Shown in pieces: positions 8,221 through 16,385 of a stretch of DNA of 64,000 nt (position 1 is its first letter; every line of letters begins with the position of its first letter). A program made the position numbers and the translations under genes. Source of the DNA: Solwaraspora sp. WMMD1047 (lineage in GTDB: Bacteria > Actinomycetota > Actinomycetes > Mycobacteriales > Micromonosporaceae); contig NZ_JARUBL010000001.1 in assembly GCF_029626155.1 (NCBI RefSeq), positions 5,918,501 to 5,982,500 of the forward strand, read 5' to 3'. The notes below the pieces were generated by a model. The model was not told the origin of the DNA, ran no database searches, and saw only the letters and a list, made by a program, of their open reading frames with translations.

Positions 8221-8843
8221 TGGGGTCGGCCAGAGTCCGCACCGCCCGGACGGATCCGGCGGCGCCGCGGCGGGTCATCGACCACCCGGCGGTGGTACGC
8301 GGCGCCATCGACTACTTCCTCGCCCACGCGACGATCGACATGGACGATCTCGCCAGCACCCTCGCGGTCAGCCGGGCAACGCTGTACCGCGTCGAGGGCA
8401 GCCGCGACCGGCTGCTCGGCGAGGTCTTCTGGTACATGGCCGACTACCTGCTGGCGGCGGCCCGCGCCGCCCGGCGGCAGGACGGGGTGGCCGGCATCGT
8501 GGAGGTGACCCGGCGCTTCGCCGAGGCGGTGGAACAGGCGACCGCCTTCCGCGCGTTCCTGGCCCAGGAACCCGAGGTCGCCGCCCGGGTGCTCTTCGCC
8601 GTCCCCGGCCGGGTGCACCGCCGGGCGGTACGCGCCCAGGCCCACATCTTCCGGGAGGTCGGCGGGGCGGACACCTCCTGGCTGCCCGGCGACCCGAACC
8701 GGCTCGCGTACCTCTACGTCCGGATCGTCGAGTCGGCGATCTACGCCGAGCTGCTCAGCGGACAACCACCCGACCTGGAACTGGCCGAACGGGCGCTGCG
8801 CGCGCTGCTCACCTCGCCGGAGACCGACCCACCACCGACCTGA
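8220..8843 (+). CDS. TetR-family regulator (QsdR-like)
   Basis: A 207-residue regulator. The helix-turn-helix lies at about residues 35-65 (IDMDDLASTLAVSRATLYRV), after a short basic N-terminus, and the remainder is an all-helical ligand-binding domain of the type found in QsdR-like TetR proteins. The ATG at 8220 is taken as start because a palindromic operator overlaps it; an ATG twelve codons upstream is open but would place a proline-rich tail in front of the domain. No Shine-Dalgarno site is seen, so the mRNA may be leaderless. The next gene downstream is a convergent secreted polyester hydrolase; whether it is a target is unknown. Confidence 0.8.
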   Translation: MGSARVRTARTDPAAPRRVIDHPAVVRGAIDYFLAHATIDMDDLASTLAVSRATLYRVEGSRDRLLGEVFWYMADYLLAAARAARRQDGVAGIVEVTRRFAEAVEQATAFRAFLAQEPEVAARVLFAVPGRVHRRAVRAQAHIFREVGGADTSWLPGDPNRLAYLYVRIVESAIYAELLSGQPPDLELAERALRALLTSPETDPPPT

Positions 8844-8866
8844 GCCGGACCGACCCCTGCCGCCCG

Positions 8867-8909
8867 CCGGACGCCGGCCGGTGGTGTGGGGCCACCGGCC
8901 GGCGTCCGG
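8867..8909. terminator. bidirectional hairpin terminator
   Basis: An 18-bp perfect stem (left arm CCGGACGCCGGCCGGTGG) with a 7-base loop lies between the convergent TetR and polyester hydrolase genes. Confidence 0.85.
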
Positions 8910-8916
8910 ACGCCGG

Positions 8917-9879
8917 TCACGAGGAGTGCGGGCAGGTGTCCCGGTACTCCTCGATCTCGCGGCCGGTGGGTGCCGGGCAGAGGAACTGCTCGTACCGCAG
9001 GTCGTTGTCGACGAACCGCTTGAGCCACGAGATGCTGGTCGAGGCGATGGTGGTGTCCGGAGTGTTCGGCGCGAAGTGGCTGGCGCCGTTGAGCTCCAGA
9101 TACGCCTTGTCGAGGCTGGCCGGCAGGCTGGTGAAGAACGGCTCGGAGTGACTGCGCACCGAGGCGATCGAGTCGTTCTCGGCGCCGATGACGAGCGTCG
9201 GCACCTGCACCCGCGACCAGTTCTTGGTCAGGTTCCACGGCGTCAGCGGGATCGCCGCCTGCAACTGCGGGCGATCCTCCGCCGCTTCCAGGGTCCCGCC
9301 GCCGCCCATCGAGTGCCCCATCACGCTGAGCCGGTCGGCGTCCACCCGGCTACGCACCGAGCTGCGCTCGGTCAGGAAGTCCAGCGCGGCCAGCAGTTGC
9401 CGGCCACGGCTGGCCGGTTGGTCGTACCGGCTGTTGGTGTCGATGTTGAAGACGACGAAGCCCTGCGAGGCCAGCCTCGGCCCCAGCCACGCCATGCTCG
9501 ACCGGCTCGCCGTGTAGCCGGGCGCGATGGCCACCGCGCCGAAAGTGCCCGCACTGGTGCTGGTCGGGAAATAGATGGTGCCGCCGCCGAAGCCGCTGGC
9601 GCTCAGCGATGACACGGTGGTCTCGGAGACCGCGAACGGCCCCCGGGTGGCGGCGATGCTCGCCGCGGTGGGTGCCGGACCGCGCTCGAACGGATTCTCC
9701 GCGGCGTTGGCGTTCGGCACGAGCACGACACCCGCGACGGCGAGCAGACCCGCGACGAAGGTGAGGGCCAGTCCACGCGAGGCCCGGCCGGATCCGACCG
9801 GGATACGACGGTGCGATCCGGCGGCGTGCCGGTGGGACCGGGACGAGGGGTACGGCGGTGGTACGGACGACGACTTCAT
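8917..9879 (-). CDS. secreted cutinase-type polyester hydrolase (PET-hydrolase family)
   Basis: A 320-residue secreted serine hydrolase that follows the Thermobifida cutinase / LCC / PET-hydrolase pattern nearly throughout. A signal peptide with an unusually long basic N-region (hydrophobic core about residues 37-57, cleavage near NANAA, residue 60) precedes mature ENPFERGP. Catalytic Ser190 lies in GHSMGGGG, Asp236 in GAENDSIA and His268 in ASHFAPN. Tyr122 (APGY), Met191 and Trp215 (TPWNL) correspond to the oxyanion hole and aromatic clamp of TfCut2. Cys301 and Cys316 form the usual single C-terminal disulfide, so this is a type I enzyme, without the second disulfide of IsPETase. It should cleave cutin-like and other aliphatic or aromatic polyesters outside the cell. 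The start is supported by GGGAG seven bases upstream. Confidence 0.93.
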   Translation of the reverse strand: MKSSSVPPPYPSSRSHRHAAGSHRRIPVGSGRASRGLALTFVAGLLAVAGVVLVPNANAAENPFERGPAPTAASIAATRGPFAVSETTVSSLSASGFGGGTIYFPTSTSAGTFGAVAIAPGYTASRSSMAWLGPRLASQGFVVFNIDTNSRYDQPASRGRQLLAALDFLTERSSVRSRVDADRLSVMGHSMGGGGTLEAAEDRPQLQAAIPLTPWNLTKNWSRVQVPTLVIGAENDSIASVRSHSEPFFTSLPASLDKAYLELNGASHFAPNTPDTTIASTSISWLKRFVDNDLRYEQFLCPAPTGREIEEYRDTCPHSS

Positions 9880-10195
9880 TGGCGCTCCCGCTTGGTCGGG
9901 TGGTGACCGCACGGCTTCGCGCACCGGCCGAGGGTCGGCCGGTGCGGTAGGTGGACGGTCGGTGGCCGGGCGCGTCACCATCGGTGCCGGGGCCGTCGGG
10001 GATGTCGGCCCCTGTTCGGACCATAGGCCGGGCTCAACCCCGTTGACCAGGCCGGACGGCCATCGTGAGACCGCAGTCGCACGGCCCGCCGAGCCCGCGG
10101 TCACCCGGCCGGTGAGTCCATGGTCACAGGGCCGGAATCAGACCGTGACCCATCGGGTCGGACGCCGGCCGGCCCGACCATTAGCATTCCCCGCC

Positions 10196-10915
10196 ATGAC
10201 TTCGCAGTCCGAACAGCCCGGCCAGTACCCGGGCACTGTCCAAACTCAACCGGCTGGTGTCCACGGTGGCGACCCGGCCGCGGCCTGGCAGCAGCAGCCC
10301 GCCGCGCCGCCGGTGAAGCAGGGCACCAACGGCTTCGCCATCGCCTCGCTGATCTTCGGCATCATCGGCGGCATCCTGTTCAGCGTCATCTTCGGCATCA
10401 TCGCGCTCACCCAGATCAAGCGCCGAGGTCAGGGCGGCCGGGGCCTGGCCGTCACCGGTCTCGTCTTCTCCGGGCTGTGGGCGGCGGGTATCGCCGTGCT
10501 CATCGTGGTGGCCCTGGCCGACGGCGCGACCCGCAACGACGCCGGTGAGATCACCGAGGGCGGGTCGGTCTCCTCCTTCGACCTCGCCACCGGCGACTGC
10601 CTCAACGGGTTGAAGGAGAGCGCCAGCATCACCAGCCTGCCAGCGGTGCCGTGCTCCCAGCCGCACGAGGGCGAGGTGTTCGGCACCTTCACGGTGACCG
10701 GCGACTCGTTCCCCGGCAACACCGCGATCAGCAGCCAGGCCGAGGAGGGTTGCACCGACCGCCTCGCGCAGTACGCACCGGCCGCGGCCGACGACGACAG
10801 CCTGGAGCTGTTCTTCCTGCACCCCACCTCGGAGTCGTGGGCCCAGGGCGACCGTGAGGTGGTCTGCATCGCCAACGACCCCAGTGGGCAGCGCACCGGC
10901 TCGCTGAAGGACTGA
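10196..10915 (+). CDS. DUF4190 / septum-formation domain membrane protein
   Basis: A 239-residue protein. The N-terminus is a Gln/Pro-rich cytoplasmic tail; a DUF4190 double membrane segment follows (about residues 45-105, with NGFAIASLIFGIIGG and GRGLAVTGLVFSG); the C-terminal half (about 125-235) is a septum-formation domain with the pattern DLATGDCLN, VPCSQPHEGEVFGTF, GCTDRL and a final VVCIA. Four cysteines there probably form disulfides outside the membrane. Such proteins are common in actinomycetes; the septum link rests on the domain name. Start ATG at 10196 gives a normal N-terminus; the open frame upstream of it covers a promoter region and the antisense of the hydrolase signal peptide. 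Confidence 0.85.
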   Translation: MTSQSEQPGQYPGTVQTQPAGVHGGDPAAAWQQQPAAPPVKQGTNGFAIASLIFGIIGGILFSVIFGIIALTQIKRRGQGGRGLAVTGLVFSGLWAAGIAVLIVVALADGATRNDAGEITEGGSVSSFDLATGDCLNGLKESASITSLPAVPCSQPHEGEVFGTFTVTGDSFPGNTAISSQAEEGCTDRLAQYAPAAADDDSLELFFLHPTSESWAQGDREVVCIANDPSGQRTGSLKD

Positions 10916-10940
10916 GCGAGACCCGGGTCGACCGGCGGAC

Positions 10941-10971
10941 GCCGGTGCGGGTGGGAGCCACCCGCACCGGC
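10941..10971. terminator. hairpin terminator
   Basis: A perfect 14-bp stem (GCCGGTGCGGGTGG and complement, GAG loop) lies between the ends of the septum-formation-domain gene and the convergent SRPBCC gene. Confidence 0.8.
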
Positions 10972-11019
10972 GCCCCGCTCCGGGTGGCCGGGGGGACCTC
11001 CGGAGCCTTCGGGAAGGTC

Positions 11020-11445
11020 TCAGGCGGACTTTTCGGCCGCCGCCTGCAGACCGGCGGCCTCGAGTTCGACGTACCGGCGGACCCGGCCGCCGATCATCAG
11101 GTTGAGCAGGGGCGCGAGCAGCCCGCGCTGGCGCAGGCCGAGCACGAGCCGGCTGCGCCGGCCGCCGTCGAGCGGCGCGACCCGGTGGTCCCCGATGGTG
11201 GTGACTCCGCCGGCGACGGCGGTCCAGGCGAACCCCGTTCCCTCGGTGAACTCCGTGACGGTCCAGACCATCGGCCGCAGGCCGGGCTGGCTGACCCGGA
11301 CCCGGGCGCCCGTGGTCAGGGTCGGGTCGAGCAGCTCGACCGAGGTGATCGAGTCGGTCCATCGCGGCCAGTCGGTTGGATTCGTCAGCACCGCCCACAG
11401 CGCGGCCGGCGGGGCGTCGACGTCCGCTTCGGTCCAGAACTCCAT
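11020..11445 (-). CDS. SRPBCC-family protein (polyketide cyclase/dehydrase type)
   Basis: A 141-residue single-domain protein of the START/SRPBCC fold. It begins with a beta strand and the typical DAPPAALWAVLTNPTDWPRW motif in which the substrate pocket starts, and continues with the WTVTEFTEGTGFAW and HRV strand pattern before a long C-terminal helix. These proteins bind small hydrophobic ligands; the ligand cannot be predicted. It is divergent from a TetR gene, and the palindromic operator between them lies 24 bases upstream of its start, so it is a likely target of that regulator. Confidence 0.8.
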   Translation of the reverse strand: MEFWTEADVDAPPAALWAVLTNPTDWPRWTDSITSVELLDPTLTTGARVRVSQPGLRPMVWTVTEFTEGTGFAWTAVAGGVTTIGDHRVAPLDGGRRSRLVLGLRQRGLLAPLLNLMIGGRVRRYVELEAAGLQAAAEKSA

Positions 11446-11469
11446 CGCGCTTCCTCCCCGAAAGATCTT

Positions 11470-11483
11470 GTACCATATGGTAC
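11470..11483. promoter_or_regulatory. TetR operator, perfect 14-bp palindrome
   Basis: GTACCATATGGTAC is a perfect palindrome that ends at the base before the TetR start codon and lies 24 bases before the divergent SRPBCC gene. It contains the same TACCA-N2-TGGTA core as the site at 8209-8220. A regulator bound here would block both genes. Confidence 0.75.
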
Positions 11484-12074
11484 ATGACGCGGGACGGGCA
11501 GACCTCCACCGGCCGGGAGCAGTTGCTGGACGCCCTGATCGAGCACTTCGCCGACCACGGGGTCAACAACCAGAGCCTGCGTACGCTCGCGACCGCGATC
11601 GGCACCAGCCACCGGATGCTGATCTACCACTTCGGCTCGCGGGACGGCCTGCTCGCCGCCGTGGTGAGCGAGCTCGAACGACAGCAGCGGCAGGTGCTGG
11701 CCACCCTGGCCGAGACCCCCGACGCGTCCCCGCGCGAGGTCGCCCTGCGCTTCTGGTCGCTGGTCGTCGGCCCGGCCCTGCGGTACGGCCCGCTCTTCTT
11801 CGAACTCTCCGCACACGTGATGCAGGGCCAACCGCACGTGCCCGGGGTACGCGACGGCCTGGTCGAGCCCTGGCTCGAACCACTCGCCGAACTCATGACG
11901 TGGGCCGGCCATGATCCGGCCGCCGCCCGGGTGCACGCCCGGCTGGGGCTGGCCGTGGCCCGGGGACTGCTGCACGACGTACTGATCACCCGGGACCTGC
12001 CCGCCGCGGACGCCGCTATGGCGCTCTTCGTGGACCTGCTGGAGACCGCGACGCCGGCCGCACGACATACCTGA
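11484..12074 (+). CDS. TetR-family regulator
   Basis: A 196-residue repressor. The helix-turn-helix spans about residues 30-50 (LRTLATAIGTSHRMLIYHFGSRDGLL, the classic TetR ending), and the rest is a helical ligand-binding domain. The ATG at 11484 follows the operator palindrome with no room for a Shine-Dalgarno site, so the transcript is probably leaderless. It most likely represses itself and the divergent SRPBCC gene. The ligand is unknown. The operator core it shares with the first TetR gene, which is only 3 kb away, suggests the two regulators may cross-talk even though their proteins are not close paralogues. Confidence 0.85.
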   Translation: MTRDGQTSTGREQLLDALIEHFADHGVNNQSLRTLATAIGTSHRMLIYHFGSRDGLLAAVVSELERQQRQVLATLAETPDASPREVALRFWSLVVGPALRYGPLFFELSAHVMQGQPHVPGVRDGLVEPWLEPLAELMTWAGHDPAAARVHARLGLAVARGLLHDVLITRDLPAADAAMALFVDLLETATPAARHT

Positions 12075-12216
12075 GAATCGTCGTCCACAGTGCCCGTACT
12101 GGTGTATCACCGACCACATTGATCGATGTCGGTCCGGCGCCTAGGCTGGCGCCGGCGGACCGGAGCGCTGTCGAGCGCCGCCCACCGCCAGCCGAACCAA
12201 CGGGGAGGACGGCTAC

Positions 12217-14586
12217 ATGCGTGTCGGTAGAGCGGCGCTGTCTGCTGCGGTAACGATCACTGTGATTCTCAGCGGCGGCGGCGCCGCGTGGGCGGAACCC
12301 GAGGCCACTGGCGGCAGACCTGTCAGCGCCACCGAGCAGCGGTTGCCGGACGGCTGGACGTTGACCACCACGGCCACCGGATACGAACTCAGCTGGCGCC
12401 CGGAGCAGCTCGTCCGGGTCGGTGGCGCCGCGGTCGAGTTCTACGCCGGCGAGCGGCTGCTCGGCCGCCCCGGAGCAGCCCCCGGCCAGCGCACCTTCCA
12501 CCTGCCCATCGACGAGGTCACCGCGGGGAACCTGACCGATCTGCAGGTGCGGGCCGGCGGTCGGCGCCTCGACGCCGAACCGGACGCGACCGCACCCCGC
12601 GCCGGATCGGCCGCCCCGGCGGCCGTCACCCAGCTGCCCGCCAACCCGGTCGACCCGGGCCTGCCTGGTCCATACTCGACACTGACCGGCGAGTACGTCC
12701 TACCCGACGTGCAGTTGCCGGGCTTCCCGGTACCGGTGGAGATGCGCGGCTATGTGGTGGCCCCGCAGGGCACCTCCGGCCAGCGGCCGTTGGTGCTGCT
12801 CCTGCACGGCCGGCACCCCACCTGCTACCAGGGCACGGCCGAGCCGACCACGGTCTGGCCCTGCCCCAGCGGCTGGACCGCGCTGCCGAGTCATCGGGGT
12901 TACGAACGGATCCAACAACGGCTCGCCACGCAGGGATACGTCACCGTCTCCATCTCGGCGAACGGCGTCAACGCCCAGGACGGCGCCGGCCTGCCGCCGC
13001 AGGACGCGGGTGCGCAGGCCCGCTCGTCGCTGGTCCGGACGCATCTGGGCCGGTGGGCGGACTGGGCGGGCAGCGGCCGCTCCACCGCACCGGACGTGGT
13101 GCGCGCCGCTCCGGTGCCGAACATGTCGAACGTGCTGCTGGTCGGTCACTCCCGCGGCGGCGAGGGCGTCAGCCGGGCCGCCGTCGACAGCCTCCGCCGA
13201 CCGCCGGCCGCCCAGGACGGCTACCCGGGGACGGTGCGCTGGCAGATCCGCGGCCTGGCCCTGATCGCCCCCTCCATCTACAGCCACAACCCCAGCCCCG
13301 ACGTCCCGTCGGTCACCATCCTGCCGAGCTGCGACGGCGACCTCTCCGACCTGCCCGGTGAGCAGTACCTGGACGCCACCCGCGGGGTGGGACGCGGATA
13401 CGCCCTGCACAGCGCGGTCTTCGCCATCGGCGCCAACCACAACTACTTCAACACCGAATGGACGCCCGGACTCTCCGCCGCGAAGTCCTGGGACGACTAC
13501 CCCAGCCCGCACGATCCGGTCTGCCGGTCGGCCTCGACCATGCGGCTGACGCCCGACCAGCAGCAGAATGTCGGCGCCACCTACGTGGCCGCCGCGGCGG
13601 CTCTCTTCGTGGCCGGAAACGACCAGGTACGCCCGCTGCTGGACGGCTCGGGCTTCCGGGCGCCGTCGGCCGACCCGGCCACGGTGCTCAGCCACGCGGT
13701 CGGCGGCAACCGGACCCGGCTGGTGGTGCCGGACGCGTCGACGGTGGTGACCGGCGCGGGCGGCCGGCTCTGCCTGCAGGTAGCGACCGGCAACTCCCCG
13801 ACCTCCTGCGACAACGTGCGATCCCCGCACTTCGTGCCGTTCGACCCGGTCCGCCCCGAACAGGGGCGGCACGCGGTCTTCGTGGACTGGAGCTCACCGG
13901 GCACCCCGGTCAGCATCCGGCCGGCGGCCCCGGCCTCGCTGTCGGCCGCCCAGTCGGTGGCGTTGCGGGTCGTCGTCCCAGCGGGCTCCCCCGGTACGCA
14001 GTTCGACGTCGCCATCACCGACTCCGCCGGCCGGCGGGCCGTCCTCGGCACCAGCACGCTCGACCCGCTGCCGGCGCCGACTCAGACGTCGTACGACTGG
14101 GGCCAGGAGGTCCGGATGCCGCTGACGAACGCCGTCGCGGCCGGGTTGAACCTCACCCAGATCGCGACCCTGGAGCTGGTCCCCCGGGCCGGCGAGGTGT
14201 GGGCCCGGATCTGGCTTGTCGACGCCTGGGGCTGGCGGCCCGGTACGCCGTCGCCGCAGCCGGTGTCGCTGCCCCGCGTCGACCTGGGCGAGCGGACCGT
14301 CCAGGAGGGCGACTCGGGCACGGTCACCTACCAGGTCCCGGCGCAGGTCGCCGGCAGCGGCACGGGTCAGGTCCGGGTCTTCGTGGTGGACCCGGTGACG
14401 ATGGTCGCCACCGCCAGCGTGGTCACCATCGGATCGGGCAGCACCACGGTTCCGATTCCGATCCCGGTCACCGGCAACACCCAGCCGGGCGACGGCCGGA
14501 CCTATCTCGTCGCGGTGAAGGCCATCCAGGGTGTCGCTATCGGTGACGCCTACGGCCAGCTCACCGTCCAGGACGACGACGCGTGA
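12217..14586 (+). CDS. large secreted alpha/beta hydrolase with C-terminal Calx-beta-like domain
   Basis: A 789-residue secreted protein. A signal peptide (residues 1-27, cleavage after AWA) leads into a small beta-rich N-terminal region, then an alpha/beta-hydrolase domain (about 165-470). Here LLLHGRHPTC carries the oxyanion-hole HG and GHSRGGEG holds the nucleophile Ser312; CDGDLSDL (acid) and GANHNYFN (His) are candidates for the rest of the triad. The region from about 500 to 690 is beta-rich with two cysteines. The last 100 residues (VQEGDSGTVTY ... YGQLTVQDDDA) match a Calx-beta motif. It is probably a secreted esterase or lipase; the substrate is unknown. GGGGAGGA lies about nine bases before the ATG. 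Confidence 0.85.
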   Translation: MRVGRAALSAAVTITVILSGGGAAWAEPEATGGRPVSATEQRLPDGWTLTTTATGYELSWRPEQLVRVGGAAVEFYAGERLLGRPGAAPGQRTFHLPIDEVTAGNLTDLQVRAGGRRLDAEPDATAPRAGSAAPAAVTQLPANPVDPGLPGPYSTLTGEYVLPDVQLPGFPVPVEMRGYVVAPQGTSGQRPLVLLLHGRHPTCYQGTAEPTTVWPCPSGWTALPSHRGYERIQQRLATQGYVTVSISANGVNAQDGAGLPPQDAGAQARSSLVRTHLGRWADWAGSGRSTAPDVVRAAPVPNMSNVLLVGHSRGGEGVSRAAVDSLRRPPAAQDGYPGTVRWQIRGLALIAPSIYSHNPSPDVPSVTILPSCDGDLSDLPGEQYLDATRGVGRGYALHSAVFAIGANHNYFNTEWTPGLSAAKSWDDYPSPHDPVCRSASTMRLTPDQQQNVGATYVAAAAALFVAGNDQVRPLLDGSGFRAPSADPATVLSHAVGGNRTRLVVPDASTVVTGAGGRLCLQVATGNSPTSCDNVRSPHFVPFDPVRPEQGRHAVFVDWSSPGTPVSIRPAAPASLSAAQSVALRVVVPAGSPGTQFDVAITDSAGRRAVLGTSTLDPLPAPTQTSYDWGQEVRMPLTNAVAAGLNLTQIATLELVPRAGEVWARIWLVDAWGWRPGTPSPQPVSLPRVDLGERTVQEGDSGTVTYQVPAQVAGSGTGQVRVFVVDPVTMVATASVVTIGSGSTTVPIPIPVTGNTQPGDGRTYLVAVKAIQGVAIGDAYGQLTVQDDDA

Positions 14587-14598
14587 GGTGATATCCGC

Positions 14599-14655
14599 GG
14601 ACCACACGTGGGAGGGCACCCCGGTAGCTCCGGGGCACTCTCCCACGTGTGGTCC
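14599..14655. terminator. long bidirectional hairpin terminator
   Basis: Two 16-base arms (GGACCACACGTGGGAG and complement) pair perfectly around an inner ACCCCGG/CCGGGG mini-hairpin. It lies between the hydrolase gene and the convergent DUF2188 gene. Confidence 0.85.
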
Positions 14656-14685
14656 GAGTCGTCGCGGACGGTGATCGGACCGGCG

Positions 14686-14907
14686 TCAGCCGGCCGGCGG
14701 GTACGGGTCGTCCCGGTACGTCGACTCGTTCTCGATCTTGCCGTCGGCGGTGTGCACGACCAGTTGGCTGGGCTCGTTGGCGTGCGCCACCTTCCGGCCC
14801 TGGGTGATCGCCTCACTCTTGGTCGGGTAGGAACCGAACACCTCCGAGCCCTTCTCGACCTTCCAGCCGTCACCGGCCGGGACGACGTGATACTCGTTGC
14901 GGGTCAC
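14686..14907 (-). CDS. DUF2188 small protein
   Basis: A 73-residue protein of the DUF2188 family: RNEYHVVPAGDGWKVEKGSEVFGSYPTKSEAI, then a basic GRKVAHANEPSQLVVHTADGKI stretch. These short proteins, widespread in actinomycetes, have an alternating strand and helix pattern and are thought to be stress-related; no activity is established. The GTG start at 14907 has GAGGAG eight bases upstream, which decides it over the longer open frame. Confidence 0.85.
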   Translation of the reverse strand: MTRNEYHVVPAGDGWKVEKGSEVFGSYPTKSEAITQGRKVAHANEPSQLVVHTADGKIENESTYRDDPYPPAG

Positions 14908-14963
14908 GGGCTGCTCCTCTCGCGCCGTGCGGCTGGTCCACTCTGAACCATCCCGCAGATCCC

Positions 14964-16385
14964 CTACCCCGGCTCCCCCCGCCCAAACGGCCGGCGCCGC
15001 AGGGCGCGGGCGAGCCGGCGTACGCCTTCGTCGAGCAGGGCCGGCGGCGCGGCGGCGTAGGTCAGGCGCAGATACGCGGCCGCCGGCTCGGCCGCGTACC
15101 AGGGGCGCCCGGGGAAGACGACGACCTGTTCGGCGGCCGCGGCGGTGGTGACCTCGACATCGTCGAGCCCGTCCGGCAGGCGTACCCACAGGTGCAGTCC
15201 ACCGCGCGGCACGGTGGTCGGGAGCAGATCCGGTAGGTGCCGGCGCAGGGCGGTGAGCAGCGCGTCCCGGCGGTCGCGCAGCGCCGTCCGCAGTGCCCGC
15301 CGGTGCCGCGGCCAGGCCGGCGCGGTGACGAAGTCGAGCGCGGCCTGTTGCAGCGGGCCGGCGACGAAGAAGTCGTCGAGGGTGCGGGCCGAGCGCAGCC
15401 GGGCTCCGGCGGCGCCCCGGGCGCCGATGGCCGCCACCCGCAGGCCGGGCGCGGTCGACTTCGTCAGCGACCGGAGGTGGACCACGTGTCCGTCCGGGTC
15501 GTCGGCGGCCAACGGCGGCGGTGGGGTGCCGTCGATGGTCAGGTCGCGGGCGTACTCGTCCGCCAGCAGGAACGCCCCGGCGGCGCGGACCGCCGCCAGC
15601 ACCGCGGGGCGCCGCTGTTCGGCCAGCGTGGCGCCGTGCGGGTTGGCGTAGAGCGGTTGGCAGTAGAAGAGCCGGGCTCCGCTGCGGGCCAGGGCGGCCG
15701 CGAGCAGGTCCGGCCGGACGCCGTCGGAGTCGGCGGGGACCGGCACCACGCGCAGCCCCGCCGCCCGGGCGGCCGCGAGCGCCCCCAGGTAGGTCGGCGA
15801 TTCCACCAGGACCGACTCGCCGGGCGCGGCGAGCGCGCGGAACGCGGTGGCCAGCGCGGCCTGTCCGCCCGGGCAGATCACCATGTCGTCGGCGCGCAGC
15901 GCACCCCCGGCCTCGCGGGCGAACCAGGCGCGCAGCTCCTCGCGGCCCTGGACCGGGCCGCGCTGCCAGGCGCTGGGGTGGCGGGCGGCGCGGGCCAGCG
16001 CCGCGCCGAGGGCGGTCGCGGGTTGCAGGTCGGGGTCGAGGTAGCCGCCGGATAGTGGTATCGCGCCGGGGTCGGGGATGGCGAGCAGCGCCTGCATCAC
16101 CTCCGCCCCCGCGATTCCCGGTCCCAGCGCCACGGCCTGCCAGGAGAGGTCGGGTGGCGTCGGATGCTGGGCTGGGCGGCCGGCCACGAAGGTGCCGCTG
16201 CCCGGCCGCGCCTCGATCAGGTCCTCGGCCACCAGCCGGCGGATCGCCCTCGCGACGGTTACCGGCGACGCCTGATGCCGGGCCGTCAACTCCCGCACCG
16301 ACGGCAGCCGGGCACCGGGACCCGCCGCGGCGGCCAGCCGACGAAGATCTTGGATAACGCGGTCGGCTGCGTTATCGTCATTCAT
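14964..16385 (-). CDS. MocR-type GntR regulator with aminotransferase domain
   Basis: A 473-residue fusion. Residues 5-75 are a winged-helix GntR domain (ARLPSVRELTARHQASPVTVARAIRRL), and about 100-465 a fold-type I PLP aminotransferase domain with the lysine in LRSLTKSTAPGLRV that binds the cofactor and a preceding DEYARDL Asp. MocR proteins use PLP and amino-acid-like ligands to control a divergent gene, here an EamA-type exporter whose start codon overlaps this one by two bases. ATG at 16385 gives a natural N-terminus. If this start is right, the inverted repeat at 16353-16376 lies inside codons 4-11. Confidence 0.88.
   Translation of the reverse strand: MNDDNAADRVIQDLRRLAAAAGPGARLPSVRELTARHQASPVTVARAIRRLVAEDLIEARPGSGTFVAGRPAQHPTPPDLSWQAVALGPGIAGAEVMQALLAIPDPGAIPLSGGYLDPDLQPATALGAALARAARHPSAWQRGPVQGREELRAWFAREAGGALRADDMVICPGGQAALATAFRALAAPGESVLVESPTYLGALAAARAAGLRVVPVPADSDGVRPDLLAAALARSGARLFYCQPLYANPHGATLAEQRRPAVLAAVRAAGAFLLADEYARDLTIDGTPPPPLAADDPDGHVVHLRSLTKSTAPGLRVAAIGARGAAGARLRSARTLDDFFVAGPLQQAALDFVTAPAWPRHRRALRTALRDRRDALLTALRRHLPDLLPTTVPRGGLHLWVRLPDGLDDVEVTTAAAAEQVVVFPGRPWYAAEPAAAYLRLTYAAAPPALLDEGVRRLARALRRRPFGRGEPG
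16353..16376. promoter_or_regulatory. inverted repeat GATAACGC-N8-GCGTTATC, likely MocR operator
   Basis: Perfect 8-bp arms separated by eight bases. Related half-sites recur within 70 bases (GGTAACGCTATC at 16395-16406 and GGATAACGG near 16420), which gives a cluster of repeats around the two start codons. MocR regulators bind direct and inverted repeats in such divergent regions. Confidence 0.6.
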
